Shown piece by piece: positions 55,590 to 63,461 of a stretch of DNA of 64,000 nucleotides (positions are counted from its first letter, which is position 1; every line of letters starts with the position of its first letter). The stretch is taken from NCBI RefSeq assembly GCF_900176475.1, contig NZ_FWXX01000002.1, forward strand, positions 1 through 64,000. The letters are read 5' to 3'. The position numbers and the translations under genes are program-made. Below the pieces are notes generated by a model, which had not been told where the DNA came from, did not search any database, and saw only the letters and a list, made by a program, of their open reading frames with translations. This DNA is from Tropicibacter naphthalenivorans. GTDB lineage: Bacteria; Pseudomonadota; Alphaproteobacteria; Rhodobacterales; Rhodobacteraceae.

Positions 55590-56396
55590 ATGCCCGATAC
55601 ACCTAAACCCGGTGTGCCGGATCTTGGCACCGTCGCGTTTTCGACTTTGGCAGAGGCGCTGCGCCGCGGTCTCGCCGATCTCAAGCGCGCGCCGGGCTTT
55701 GCGTTGATCTTTGCTGGGGTTTACATCGTCGGCGGTTGGCTCATGGGGCTGATCACCTGGGCGACGGGGCAGACCTATTGGTTGGTCTTTGCCGCCATCG
55801 GCTTTCCCCTGATCGCGCCGTTTGCAGCTGTGGGCTTTTACGATGTCAGCCGCCGGATCGAGCAGGGGCGGCCCTTGGATTGGATGCAGGTCTTTTCCGT
55901 CGTGCTCCGCCAGTCCAAACGGCAATTGCCCAGCATCAGCGCCGTGATCATCGTGATCTTTCTGTTCTGGTTCTTCCTTGCCCACATGATCTTTGCGCTG
56001 TTCCTTGGCCTGTCGACGATGACCAACGTGTCGTCGTCCTTCGAGGTGTACCTCAGCGCCAATGGTTTGATGATGCTGGCGGTGGGCACTGCCGTTGGTG
56101 CGGGCTTTGCCGTAGTGCTCTATATGATCACCGTGCTGTCCCTGCCGCTGCTGCTGGACCGTGAGATCGATTTTGTCACCGCCATGATCACATCCTTCCA
56201 ATACGTGCAAAATAACGTCGTGGTGATGTTCTCTTGGGCGGCCTTCATTGCGATCGTCACTTTTGTGTCGATGCTGCCGGGCTTTTTGGGCTTGCTGATT
56301 TCGCTGCCGGTCCTGGGACATGCCACGTGGCATCTATATGACATGCTGGCCTATGGCACCGAAGCAGCGCCGCAGGGCCGGGAACTGCGCGCATAA
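55590..56396 (+). CDS. DUF2189 integral membrane protein
   Basis: The 268-residue protein has about six membrane segments (ALIFAGVYIVGGWLMGLITWA, YWLVFAAIGFPLIAPFAAVGF, SAVIIVIFLFWFFLAHMIFALFL and others) and a start PDTPKPGVPDLGTVAF. It matches DUF2189, whose function is unknown. The ATG at 55590 follows GGGGAGGG. A perfect FNR box upstream suggests it is expressed at low oxygen. It is in the same direction as prfB, though a double-hairpin repeat lies between. Confidence 0.8.
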   Translation: MPDTPKPGVPDLGTVAFSTLAEALRRGLADLKRAPGFALIFAGVYIVGGWLMGLITWATGQTYWLVFAAIGFPLIAPFAAVGFYDVSRRIEQGRPLDWMQVFSVVLRQSKRQLPSISAVIIVIFLFWFFLAHMIFALFLGLSTMTNVSSSFEVYLSANGLMMLAVGTAVGAGFAVVLYMITVLSLPLLLDREIDFVTAMITSFQYVQNNVVVMFSWAAFIAIVTFVSMLPGFLGLLISLPVLGHATWHLYDMLAYGTEAAPQGRELRA

Positions 56397-56435
56397 CCGA
56401 TGCGCACCGGGCCGTAGGCGCAAGGGCGCAGCCCA

Positions 56436-57260
56436 TCAGGCGATCGGCTGCCCCAGTTTCAGCAGTTGCGCATGGAACGGTGGCAGCTCGCTTGGATCAC
56501 ACAGACCCGCGACACGCGCGGCCGGCAGAATGCGCGCGGGATCGCGCCCGAGGTATTCGTAGACAAGCCGTTCAAACAGCCGCCCGCCGCCGTTTTCGCG
56601 CGTTGGACGCGCCGTGTAGCCCTGCCAGTAGTTATTCTCGAACGCCGGAACGCGGGCGAGAAAGTTAAAGGTAAAGGTCGTCGCCCCCCTCCGGCTGACG
56701 AAAAAGCCGATGCCATCGTCCTGGCGCATGACGTTGCCGCGAAACTCGCGGTTGGCCAGCGAGCTTTTCAGCCCTTGGGTCGCCATGGCATCCTTGGCCT
56801 CAAAGCCCTTGATCAGCACGTCGTCATTGGCGCGAAACACATATAGCAGCCCCTGCACGCATTTGGTTTCGTCCATATAGGACCGGCGGCTAAAGCGATA
56901 AAACCCGCTGGGCATTTCCGCTTCGGTCAGGGGCAGGGCCAAGGGACCAAGGAAATCCGCCAAGGCCGGGTTCTGGAAACCACGGGTCTGCACCGGGGCA
57001 ATCTCTTCGACCGGTTCCAGCAATATGCGCGCGTCGACTTTGAAATGGGTGCAAATGCGGTGCAGCACGTCCGGCCGGGGAAAGCTTTCGCCCGCCAGAT
57101 AGCGATTGAATTGGGTCCGGTTGATCCCCAGATCACGGCACAATGCCGAAACCGACGCGGCTTGTTGCGCCAACTGACGCAAATTGGCACCAAGCATACT
57201 GCGCAATTCAGACGGGGTTGGGCGATGCGACAGCGTGGTCTTCTTTTCGGTGGGGGCCAT
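56436..57260 (-). CDS. XRE-family transcriptional regulator with C-terminal effector-like domain
   Basis: The 274-residue protein has a helix-turn-helix near the N-terminus (SELRSMLGANLRQLAQQAAS, VSALCRDLGINRTQFNRYLAGESFPRPDVL) and a distinct C-terminal domain with repeated aromatic strands (GFYRFSRRSYMDETKCVQGLLYVF, NYWQGYTARPTRENGGG). The domain organisation recalls regulators that sense a cytoplasmic ligand; the target is unknown. GAGGA lies six bases before the ATG at 57260. It converges with the DUF2189 gene. Confidence 0.75.
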   Translation of the reverse strand: MAPTEKKTTLSHRPTPSELRSMLGANLRQLAQQAASVSALCRDLGINRTQFNRYLAGESFPRPDVLHRICTHFKVDARILLEPVEEIAPVQTRGFQNPALADFLGPLALPLTEAEMPSGFYRFSRRSYMDETKCVQGLLYVFRANDDVLIKGFEAKDAMATQGLKSSLANREFRGNVMRQDDGIGFFVSRRGATTFTFNFLARVPAFENNYWQGYTARPTRENGGGRLFERLVYEYLGRDPARILPAARVAGLCDPSELPPFHAQLLKLGQPIA

Positions 57261-57480
57261 GCTCGGTCCTCGTGCTCTGGTTTTGCTTTTGTCGATGGAT
57301 CGGATCGGAAACTCGGTACAGGCACAACCGTAAGTGATGCTTATTCGCGTCGATTTGATGCGATTTGACGCCAAATTTGCCCCTTGGTGGACCAAAAATC
57401 AAGACCTCCTCCCGGAATTAGTCCTCTGTTTACCAGTGTTTTCGCGCAATACTTTGTGTGTCAAAGCAGTCGTGAGCGTT

Positions 57481-57843
57481 ATGGAACAACGAATGTTGGG
57501 GGTGGTCCTATGGGCCGACCATGCGGATCATCGGGCCGTCATCTGGTGCGAAGACCAGGGTGAGCTGGCCTATTACGCGGCAGCGCAGTCTGCGGCGCAG
57601 GGCAATGTCGGTCTGGATGTGGGCGATTTGATCGAATTTGACATGCGCCGCGTGCGCAATTGTCGTTTGGCGGCCAAAGTACAGCGTCTTGGCCGGGGAT
57701 ATGCGCGCGATTTGCCCAAAGCGCTGCGGGCAAATGCCGCCAATCCAGCCGCAACTGCAACGCAGGGGCAAAAACGCCCAGCCGCGAAGAAATCAAAGAC
57801 TGTCGATAATATCGTGCCGTTTGTCCGCCCGTCCGGCGGCTAA
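57481..57843 (+). CDS. Hypothetical protein with OB-fold-like pattern
   Basis: A 120-residue protein. The first 70 residues read LGVVLWADHADHRAVIWCEDQ, then ELAYYAAAQ, LDVGDLIEFDM and CRLAAKVQRLG, like a cold-shock-type OB fold, and the tail is Lys/Ala-rich (TQGQKRPAAKKSKTVDNIVPF). The pattern suggests nucleic-acid binding but I do not recognise a family. The ribosome site is weak. It is divergent from the XRE gene and ends before a bidirectional terminator. Confidence 0.6.
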   Translation: MEQRMLGVVLWADHADHRAVIWCEDQGELAYYAAAQSAAQGNVGLDVGDLIEFDMRRVRNCRLAAKVQRLGRGYARDLPKALRANAANPAATATQGQKRPAAKKSKTVDNIVPFVRPSGG

Positions 57844-57872
57844 TTCGGCCAAGAGGTGCGGTACCGAGTAAA

Positions 57873-57908
57873 AAACCCCGCAAGGCGCTGGCCTGCGGGG
57901 TTTGGTTT
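57873..57908. terminator. Bidirectional terminator between the OB-like gene and ilvN
   Basis: AAACCCCGCA (57873-57882) pairs with TGCGGGGTTT (57894-57903), with GGC/GCC inside. T runs follow on both sides. Confidence 0.85.
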
Positions 57909-57925
57909 TTCCGGTAAAGGCGGGT

Positions 57926-58486
57926 TTAGACGCCGCGTGCCAAGGCGGCCACGCCGGTGCGCGCCACTTCTTCGAGGCCAAGGGGGCGCATCAGATCGGC
58001 AAAGGCGTCGATCTTGTCCGGGGTGCCGGTCAGCTGAAAGACAAAGCTTTCCAGCGTCGAATCGACCACATGCGCGCGAAAGATGTCCGCAAGGCGCAGC
58101 GCCTCGACGCGTTTTTCGCCGGTGCCCGCGACCTTGAACAGCGCCAGTTCCCGCTCGACAGAGCTGCCCTCGACGGTCAGGTCATGCACTTCGTGGACCG
58201 ACACGATGCGGCCCAGCTGCGCCTTGATCTGTTCGATCACCTGCGGCGTGCCCGAGGTGACGATGGTGATACGGCTCAGGTGGCCCTGGTGGTCGACTTC
58301 GGCCACGGTGAGGCTGTCGATGTTATAGCCGCGGCCCGAAAACAGGCCGATCACCCGCGCCAGCACGCCGGGTTCGTTTTCGACCAGAACGGCCAAGGTG
58401 TGGCTTTCGGTGACGTCCGAAAAGTTGGGACGCAGGTTGTAGGCAGAGTGCTTGCTCGAGCCTTTCTTGATCTTCAGCGGCGACAT
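57926..58486 (-). CDS. ilvN: Acetolactate synthase small (regulatory) subunit
   Basis: The 186-residue protein has an N-terminal ACT domain (HTLAVLVENEPGVLARVIGLFSGRGYNIDSLTV) that binds valine for feedback control, and the C-terminal domain (ALFKVAGTGEKRVEALRLADIFRAHVVDST) typical of IlvN/IlvH. It pairs with the large subunit encoded at 60422-62176. The two are separated by a histidine kinase gene on the other strand, which is unusual because they are normally adjacent. It has no attenuator of its own that I can see. Confidence 0.93.
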   Translation of the reverse strand: MSPLKIKKGSSKHSAYNLRPNFSDVTESHTLAVLVENEPGVLARVIGLFSGRGYNIDSLTVAEVDHQGHLSRITIVTSGTPQVIEQIKAQLGRIVSVHEVHDLTVEGSSVERELALFKVAGTGEKRVEALRLADIFRAHVVDSTLESFVFQLTGTPDKIDAFADLMRPLGLEEVARTGVAALARGV

Positions 58487-58634
58487 TTCGGGCGATCCCC
58501 ATCGTGATATCTGTGGTGGGGTACACTAGCCGCGCCCCCCGCAAATGACCAGAAGCCACGGCCAAGAATTTTTGAAAGCGAATATTAGGAAGCTGCGGGT
58601 ATGGCTGTGGTGGAGATTCTGGCGCGGAGAGCGG

Positions 58635-60293
58635 ATGGAGCGTGGTCAACAGCTTAACGACGGGACCGAGCCGGCACAGCCTTGCCCCGGCGAAGGCTGT
58701 GCGCCCTTGCGCGATCTCGAGGCGCAGCTGCGCCAGCGCAACGCCGAACTGGAGGAAAAGAACCGGCTGCTCACGGATGTTTTGGAAAACATGGGCGAGG
58801 GGTTGCTGGTCACCAGCAACGAGGGCGGCGAGATCGCCGACAACCGCATCCTGCTTGTGAACACCGCCTATAAGCGCTTGTTTGGAGTGACGGATGCGGA
58901 TATCGCGCCGGGAATGCGGGTGCGCGACTACGTGGCGTTTCTGGCGCAGCGCAGCGATCCTGACGGGGTTCAGACGCGGTTTCGCACCTTGACCGAGGCG
59001 TTGAAAAAGCGCGAGCCGGTGACCATGGACATCCCCAGTCAGGGAAAGCATTTCCATACCAAGGCGGTGTCGACCGCCAGCGGTGCGCGTGTGTTGGTGC
59101 ACACCGATGTGACCGAGCTTCAGCACCAACACGAGGCGCTGCGCTCTGCCCGCGATGCGGCCAAGGTGGCGAATCTGGCCAAGAGCAACTTTTTGGCGAC
59201 CATGAGCCATGAAATCCGCACGCCGATGAATGGCATCGTCGGGATGGTCGAATTGCTGGCAGAGACGACGCTGGACGAAGAGCAATCCGAATTCGTCGAG
59301 ACGATCCGCTCTTCGGCGCTGGCCCTGACCTCTTTGATCTCTGATATCCTCGATTTCTCCAAGGTCGAGGCGGGGCATCTGGATATCGCGGCCGATCCGT
59401 TTGATCTGCACGGTCTGCTGCACGAGATGTGCGATTTGCTGACGCCGCTCGCGGATGCCAAGCAGATCGCCCTGCGGTGTCAGATCGCGCCGGACGTGCC
59501 GCAATATGTGGTCGGGGATGCCTTGCGCCTGCGTCAAGTGCTGCTGAACGTAGTGGGAAACGCGATCAAGTTCACCTCGGACGGCAGTGTCAGCGTGCGG
59601 GTGGCGCACCGCGAGGACGTGGTGTTCACCGTGACGGACACGGGCATCGGCATCCCGCAGGACCGCTTGCCGCAGATATTTGCGCCCTTCGAGCAGGTCC
59701 ACAGCGGGCACAGCCGCGCATTCGAAGGCACGGGGCTGGGCCTGGCGATTTCGAAACAGCTGGTGGACGCGATGAACGGGCGGATCGCGGTGCGCTCGCA
59801 TGAGGGGCAGGGGACAGAGTTCCAAGTCAGCCTGCCCTTGCCGGAACGCGACGCTGCGCAGGATTTGGCGCAGCCGCCGGACATTCCCGACGACATCTGG
59901 ATCGAAGGGATGCAGATCCTGTTGGTCGAGGACAATCAGACCAACCAAATGGTGGTGCGCAAAATGCTGGAACGGCGGGGGGCGGCGGTGACCGTGGCCA
60001 GCAACGGCCAGCAAGCCATTGATCTGTATGATCCCGAAGCCTTTGATGTGGTGCTCATGGATATTTCGATGCCGGTCCTGACGGGGCTGGAGGCTTCGCG
60101 CCACATCCGCGCGCGGGAACATCTGAACAACTGGCCGCACCGGCCGATCATCGCGCTGACGGGAAACGCCTTTGCCAAGGATCAACACGAGGCGATGTCC
60201 GCAGGCATGGATGGGTTTTTGTCCAAACCCGTGCGGCGCGATGCGCTGCTGTCGGCGGTTGTGCTGCACATGGAATTGGCCAAGAAACGGTAG
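58635..60293 (+). CDS. Soluble hybrid histidine kinase with PAS and receiver domains
   Basis: The 552-residue protein has a coiled-coil segment (CAPLRDLEAQLRQRNAELEEK), a PAS domain (about residues 50-165), a HisKA helix with the phospho-accepting His in NFLATMSHEIRTPMNGIVGM, an HATPase domain (NVVGNAIKFTSDG, DTGIGIPQDRLPQIF, GTGLGLAISK), and a receiver domain (ILLVEDNQTNQMVVRKML, DVVLMDISMPVLTG). No membrane segment is visible, so it senses a cytoplasmic signal. The ATG at 58635 follows GGAGAG; the longer start at 58545 has no ribosome site. It sits between ilvN and ilvB on the opposite strand. Confidence 0.86.
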   Translation: MERGQQLNDGTEPAQPCPGEGCAPLRDLEAQLRQRNAELEEKNRLLTDVLENMGEGLLVTSNEGGEIADNRILLVNTAYKRLFGVTDADIAPGMRVRDYVAFLAQRSDPDGVQTRFRTLTEALKKREPVTMDIPSQGKHFHTKAVSTASGARVLVHTDVTELQHQHEALRSARDAAKVANLAKSNFLATMSHEIRTPMNGIVGMVELLAETTLDEEQSEFVETIRSSALALTSLISDILDFSKVEAGHLDIAADPFDLHGLLHEMCDLLTPLADAKQIALRCQIAPDVPQYVVGDALRLRQVLLNVVGNAIKFTSDGSVSVRVAHREDVVFTVTDTGIGIPQDRLPQIFAPFEQVHSGHSRAFEGTGLGLAISKQLVDAMNGRIAVRSHEGQGTEFQVSLPLPERDAAQDLAQPPDIPDDIWIEGMQILLVEDNQTNQMVVRKMLERRGAAVTVASNGQQAIDLYDPEAFDVVLMDISMPVLTGLEASRHIRAREHLNNWPHRPIIALTGNAFAKDQHEAMSAGMDGFLSKPVRRDALLSAVVLHMELAKKR

Positions 60294-60303
60294 ACCCGCG
60301 CGC

Positions 60304-60357
60304 GGCCAAATTCCTTGAACAAGGAATTTGCAAATCTCTTAGATAAGAGATTTGGCC
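60304..60357. repeat. Double-hairpin repeat, copy 3 (inverted)
   Basis: On the minus strand: stem AAATCTCTT/AAGAGATTT then AAATTCCTT/AAGGAATTT, flanked by GGCC on both sides. Relative to copies 1 and 2 the first stem has a T to C change in one arm and the compensating A to G in the other. It lies between the hybrid kinase gene and ilvB. Confidence 0.85.
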
Positions 60358-60360
60358 CCC

Positions 60361-60395
60361 GCAAAACAAAAGGCGCAAGTGAAACCACTTGCGCC
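60361..60395 (-). terminator. Terminator of ilvB
   Basis: GGCGCAAGTG (60372-60381) pairs perfectly with CACTTGCGCC (60386-60395) around a 4-base loop. On the minus strand TTTTGTTTTGC follows. Confidence 0.85.
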
Positions 60396-60421
60396 AATCG
60401 CTTGTCTTACTTGAGATGGCC

Positions 60422-62176
60422 TTAGACCAGCACGGCCCCTTTGGCGCCGATGGCGTCCTTGGTCGAGGCCTGGCCCAGCAGCATCTTGTTGTGCGGCTCG
60501 CCCGACGGGATCATGGGGAAGCAGTTTTCGTGCTTTTCCACGAGGCAGTCAAAGACCACCGGGCCGTCGTATTTGATCATCTCCATGATCGCGTCGTCCA
60601 GGTCCGCCGGATCCGAGATCGAGATGCCCTTGCAGCCGAACGCCTCGGCGAGCTTGACGAAATCGGGCAGCGATTCCGACCACGAGTGCGAGTAACGCTC
60701 GCCGTGCAGCAACTCTTGCCACTGGCGCACCATGCCCAGACGTTCGTTGTTCAGGATGAACTGTTTCACCGGCAGCATGTATTGCACCGCGGTCCCCAGC
60801 TCTTGCATGTTCATCAGCCAGGACGCTTCGCCCGCCACGTTGATCACGAGGCTGTCGCGATGCGCCATCTGCACGCCAATCGACGCCGGGAAGCCGTAGC
60901 CCATGGTCCCGAGGCCGCCCGAGGTCATCCAGCGGTTGGGGTCTTCGAAGCCCAAATACTGCGCCGCCCACATCTGGTGCTGGCCCACTTCGGTGGTGAT
61001 GTAGCGATCCATGCCCTTGGTCAACGCCTCAAGACGGGCAAGCGCGTGCTGCGGTTTGATGGTCGGGCCGTCCTGTTTGAAGGACAGGCAATCGACGGCC
61101 TTCCACTCTTCGATCTGCGCCCACCACTTGGCCAGGCCCTCGCGGTTGACCTTGCGGCCACGCGATTTCCACAGGTTCAGCACGTCTTCGAGCACATGGG
61201 CGATGTCGCCAACGATCGGGTAGTCCGCCTTGACAACCTTGTTGATCGAGGACGGGTCGATGTCGATATGCGCTTTCTTCGAGTTCGGGCTGAACGCATC
61301 GAGGCGGCCGGTGATCCGGTCGTCAAAACGCGCGCCGATGTTGATCATCAGATCGCAGCCGTGCATCGCCATGTTCGCCTCGTAGAGGCCGTGCATCCCC
61401 AGCATCCCCAGCCAGGACTTGCCCGACGCCGGGTAGGCGCCCAGACCCATCAGGGTCGAGGTGATCGGGAAACCCGTCGCTTCGGTAAACTCACGCAGCA
61501 GCTGCGAGGCCGCCGGGCCAGAGTTGATCACGCCGCCACCGGTGTACAGGATCGGACGCGCGGCATTTTCCAGCGCTTCGACCAGCGTCAGGATCATCTC
61601 CTGATCGCCCTTGAGCTGCGGCTGGTAATGCGAGGTGTTCACCTTTTGCATCGGCTGATACTGCGCGCTTGCGAACTGCACATCCTTGGGGATGTCCACC
61701 AGCACCGGACCCGGACGGCCAGAGCGCGCCACGTGGAAGGCCTGGTGGATCGTCTCGGACAGCTTTTCCGTCTCTTTCACCAGCCAGTTGTGTTTGGTGC
61801 AGGGGCGGGTGATGCCCACGGTGTCCGCTTCCTGAAAGGCGTCAGAGCCGATCATAAAGGTCGGCACCTGGCCGGACAGAACCACGATCGGGATCGAGTC
61901 GAGCAAAGCGTCGGTCAGGCCGGTCACAGCGTTGGTTGCGCCGGGGCCAGAGGTCACCAGCACGCAGCCAACCTTGCCGGTCGAGCGGGCATAGCCTTCG
62001 GCCATGTGCACGGCGCCCTGTTCGTGGCGCACCAAAACGTGCTTGATGCCGTTTTGCTGAAAAATCTCGTCATAAATCGGTAGTACGGCACCGCCGGGAT
62101 AGCCGAATACCGTGTCCACACCCTGATCCTTGAGGGCTTGGACTACCATTTTCGCTCCGGTCATTTGACGTGTCAT
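60422..62176 (-). CDS. ilvB: Acetolactate synthase large (catalytic) subunit
   Basis: The 584-residue thiamine-diphosphate enzyme makes acetolactate or acetohydroxybutyrate, the first common step of valine, leucine and isoleucine synthesis. Visible are the N-terminal TPP and glutamate region (GVDTVFGYPGGAVLPIYDEI, EQGAVHMAEGYARSTG), FAD domain motifs and the C-terminal TPP/Mg region LVINVAGEASWLMNMQELGTAVQY. The usual Mg ligand Asp of the GDG motif is replaced by Glu here (AGEAS), probably normal in this group. It is preceded by a leader-peptide attenuator and a promoter. Confidence 0.95.
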   Translation of the reverse strand: MTRQMTGAKMVVQALKDQGVDTVFGYPGGAVLPIYDEIFQQNGIKHVLVRHEQGAVHMAEGYARSTGKVGCVLVTSGPGATNAVTGLTDALLDSIPIVVLSGQVPTFMIGSDAFQEADTVGITRPCTKHNWLVKETEKLSETIHQAFHVARSGRPGPVLVDIPKDVQFASAQYQPMQKVNTSHYQPQLKGDQEMILTLVEALENAARPILYTGGGVINSGPAASQLLREFTEATGFPITSTLMGLGAYPASGKSWLGMLGMHGLYEANMAMHGCDLMINIGARFDDRITGRLDAFSPNSKKAHIDIDPSSINKVVKADYPIVGDIAHVLEDVLNLWKSRGRKVNREGLAKWWAQIEEWKAVDCLSFKQDGPTIKPQHALARLEALTKGMDRYITTEVGQHQMWAAQYLGFEDPNRWMTSGGLGTMGYGFPASIGVQMAHRDSLVINVAGEASWLMNMQELGTAVQYMLPVKQFILNNERLGMVRQWQELLHGERYSHSWSESLPDFVKLAEAFGCKGISISDPADLDDAIMEMIKYDGPVVFDCLVEKHENCFPMIPSGEPHNKMLLGQASTKDAIGAKGAVLV

Positions 62177-62210
62177 ACTGTTTCTCCGTTCACGACACTG
62201 CGTTATGCGT

Positions 62211-62284
62211 ATAAAAAAGCCCCCGTCCGGGTTGGCGGGGGCGCATGGGGTCCTGTTAGGGAAACCGTTACCGGCCCATGCGCC
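62211..62284 (-). promoter_or_regulatory. Transcription attenuator of ilvB
   Basis: On the minus strand, antiterminator arms GGCGCATGGG (62284-62275) and CCCATGCGCC (62249-62240) are perfectly complementary. The terminator arms GCCCCCG (62242-62236) and CGGGGGC (62225-62219) are followed by TTTTTT. The two structures share bases 62240-62242 and exclude each other. The first antiterminator arm lies in codons 11-14 of the leader peptide. Confidence 0.8.
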
Positions 62285-62315
62285 AAATTCCTACAATTAC
62301 AAGCAGGGTGCTCAT
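62268..62315 (-). CDS. ilv leader peptide
   Basis: A 15-codon frame, MSTLLVIVGIWRMGR, with an AAGGAG nine bases upstream. Six of residues 4-10 are Leu, Val or Ile (LLVIV, then I), the amino acids made by the downstream enzyme. A ribosome stalled on these codons leaves the antiterminator arm free; one that reaches the stop covers it and allows termination. Too short to appear in standard gene calls. Confidence 0.8.
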   Translation of the reverse strand: MSTLLVIVGIWRMGR

Positions 62316-62343
62316 ACCCGAGTGCTCCTTAATACGCGCGTGG

Positions 62344-62372
62344 ACATTATGTCCGGGGCGGGGCAGCGTCAA
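62344..62372 (-). promoter_or_regulatory. Promoter of the ilvB leader
   Basis: On the minus strand TTGACG (62372-62367) and TAATGT (62349-62344) are separated by 17 bases, with transcription expected near 62337, about 22 bases before the leader peptide ATG. Confidence 0.65.
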
Positions 62373-62627
62373 CCGCACATCGGTGAAAAATATGTCGCAT
62401 GGGGCGCTTTTTCTTTGCGAAAATTTCGCGAAGCGATCTTTGGGCGTAATGTGCCCTGCGAAAATGCGGTTGCGCGGGCGGAATCGTGTCGATCTGTGCG
62501 AAAATCCGCAGGGTATGGTGCGCAAATCGCGCTTTGCAACATTGCGCGCGCGTTCGTGAATTGTCTGTGTGGTGGGTTTCGTGGGAACACTATCCCAGCA
62601 GAGGCCAGCAGCCATAGGAGGCCAGTT

Positions 62628-62828
62628 ATGACCCGCAACATGTTTTACCGCGATTTCACCCTGTGCAAGGCGACGGCTCTGGTGGGTCTGATGGCCTTGG
62701 CCGCCGCTTTGGGGGGCGTGCCGCATCCCCATCTGGATCAGGCCGGGGCCGAGTTCGAAAGCTACATCCAGCCGGTGTACCTGATCGAGCAGTCCGACTG
62801 CGACAGCGCCAAGGGCACGCTTCTTTAA
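62628..62828 (+). CDS. Small secreted hypothetical protein
   Basis: A 66-residue protein with a hydrophobic stretch near the N-terminus (ATALVGLMALAAALGGVP, a signal peptide or anchor) and a short tail HPHLDQAGAEFESYIQPVYLIEQSDCDS. I do not recognise the family. AGGAGG lies upstream of the ATG with normal spacing. Its stop abuts the stop of the convergent response regulator gene. Confidence 0.6.
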   Translation: MTRNMFYRDFTLCKATALVGLMALAAALGGVPHPHLDQAGAEFESYIQPVYLIEQSDCDSAKGTLL

Positions 62829-63461
62829 CTACAGGTTCGCGCCTGTACCTTGCAGCACACCATGTTCCAGCGCGTAGCGGGTCAGGCCCGCGGTGCTGGA
62901 AATGCCCAGCTTGCGCTTGATGTTCTTGCGGTGGGTTTCCACCGTGCGCACGGAAATATCCAGCGCCAAGGCCACCTCTTTGTTCGACTTGCCCTGCGCC
63001 AGTTCCAGCAGCACCGTCTGTTCGCGGTTGGTCAGCTGCTCGCGGCTGGGGCTGTCGGGGGTCAGCGCGCCTTCGGCCCCGGTGCACAGGTAGCGCGCGC
63101 CGGTCATCACCGTATCAATCGCAAGCTTGATTTCCTCGGTCGGCACGTCCTTGAGGATGTAGCCGCGCGCGCCGTGGCTCAGCGCGTTCGAGATATACTC
63201 GGGCGTGTCGTGCATGGACAGGATCAGGATGCGCGTATCGGGGGCGCGTTCAAGGATCATCTCGGTGGCCGACAGCCCGCCAAGCCCCGGCATGTTCAGG
63301 TCCATCAGGATCACGTCCGGGGACAGCTCATCGAGCCGGTCGATGATCTGCTGGCCATCGGACAGGGTCGCCACCACGTCGATGTCGTCATAGCTTTCAA
63401 GAATGGCCTCGATCCCTTCGGCCACCATGGGGTGATCGTCGACAACAACGACTTTGGTCAT
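62829..63461 (-). CDS. NarL/FixJ-family response regulator
   Basis: The 210-residue protein has a receiver domain (MTKVVVVDDHPMVAEGIEAI, phospho-acceptor Asp in DVILMDLNMPGLGG, K in GYILKDVPTEE) and a LuxR-type helix-turn-helix (LTNREQTVLLELAQGKSNKEVALALDISVRTVETHRKNI). It is encoded with the histidine kinase whose stop overlaps its start by four bases. The target genes are not visible. Confidence 0.92.
   Translation of the reverse strand: MTKVVVVDDHPMVAEGIEAILESYDDIDVVATLSDGQQIIDRLDELSPDVILMDLNMPGLGGLSATEMILERAPDTRILILSMHDTPEYISNALSHGARGYILKDVPTEEIKLAIDTVMTGARYLCTGAEGALTPDSPSREQLTNREQTVLLELAQGKSNKEVALALDISVRTVETHRKNIKRKLGISSTAGLTRYALEHGVLQGTGANL

Noticed and set aside
60389-62083. A 564-codon plus-strand frame within ilvB
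   Set aside because: ilvB is strongly supported on the opposite strand; no domain is visible in the mirror frame.
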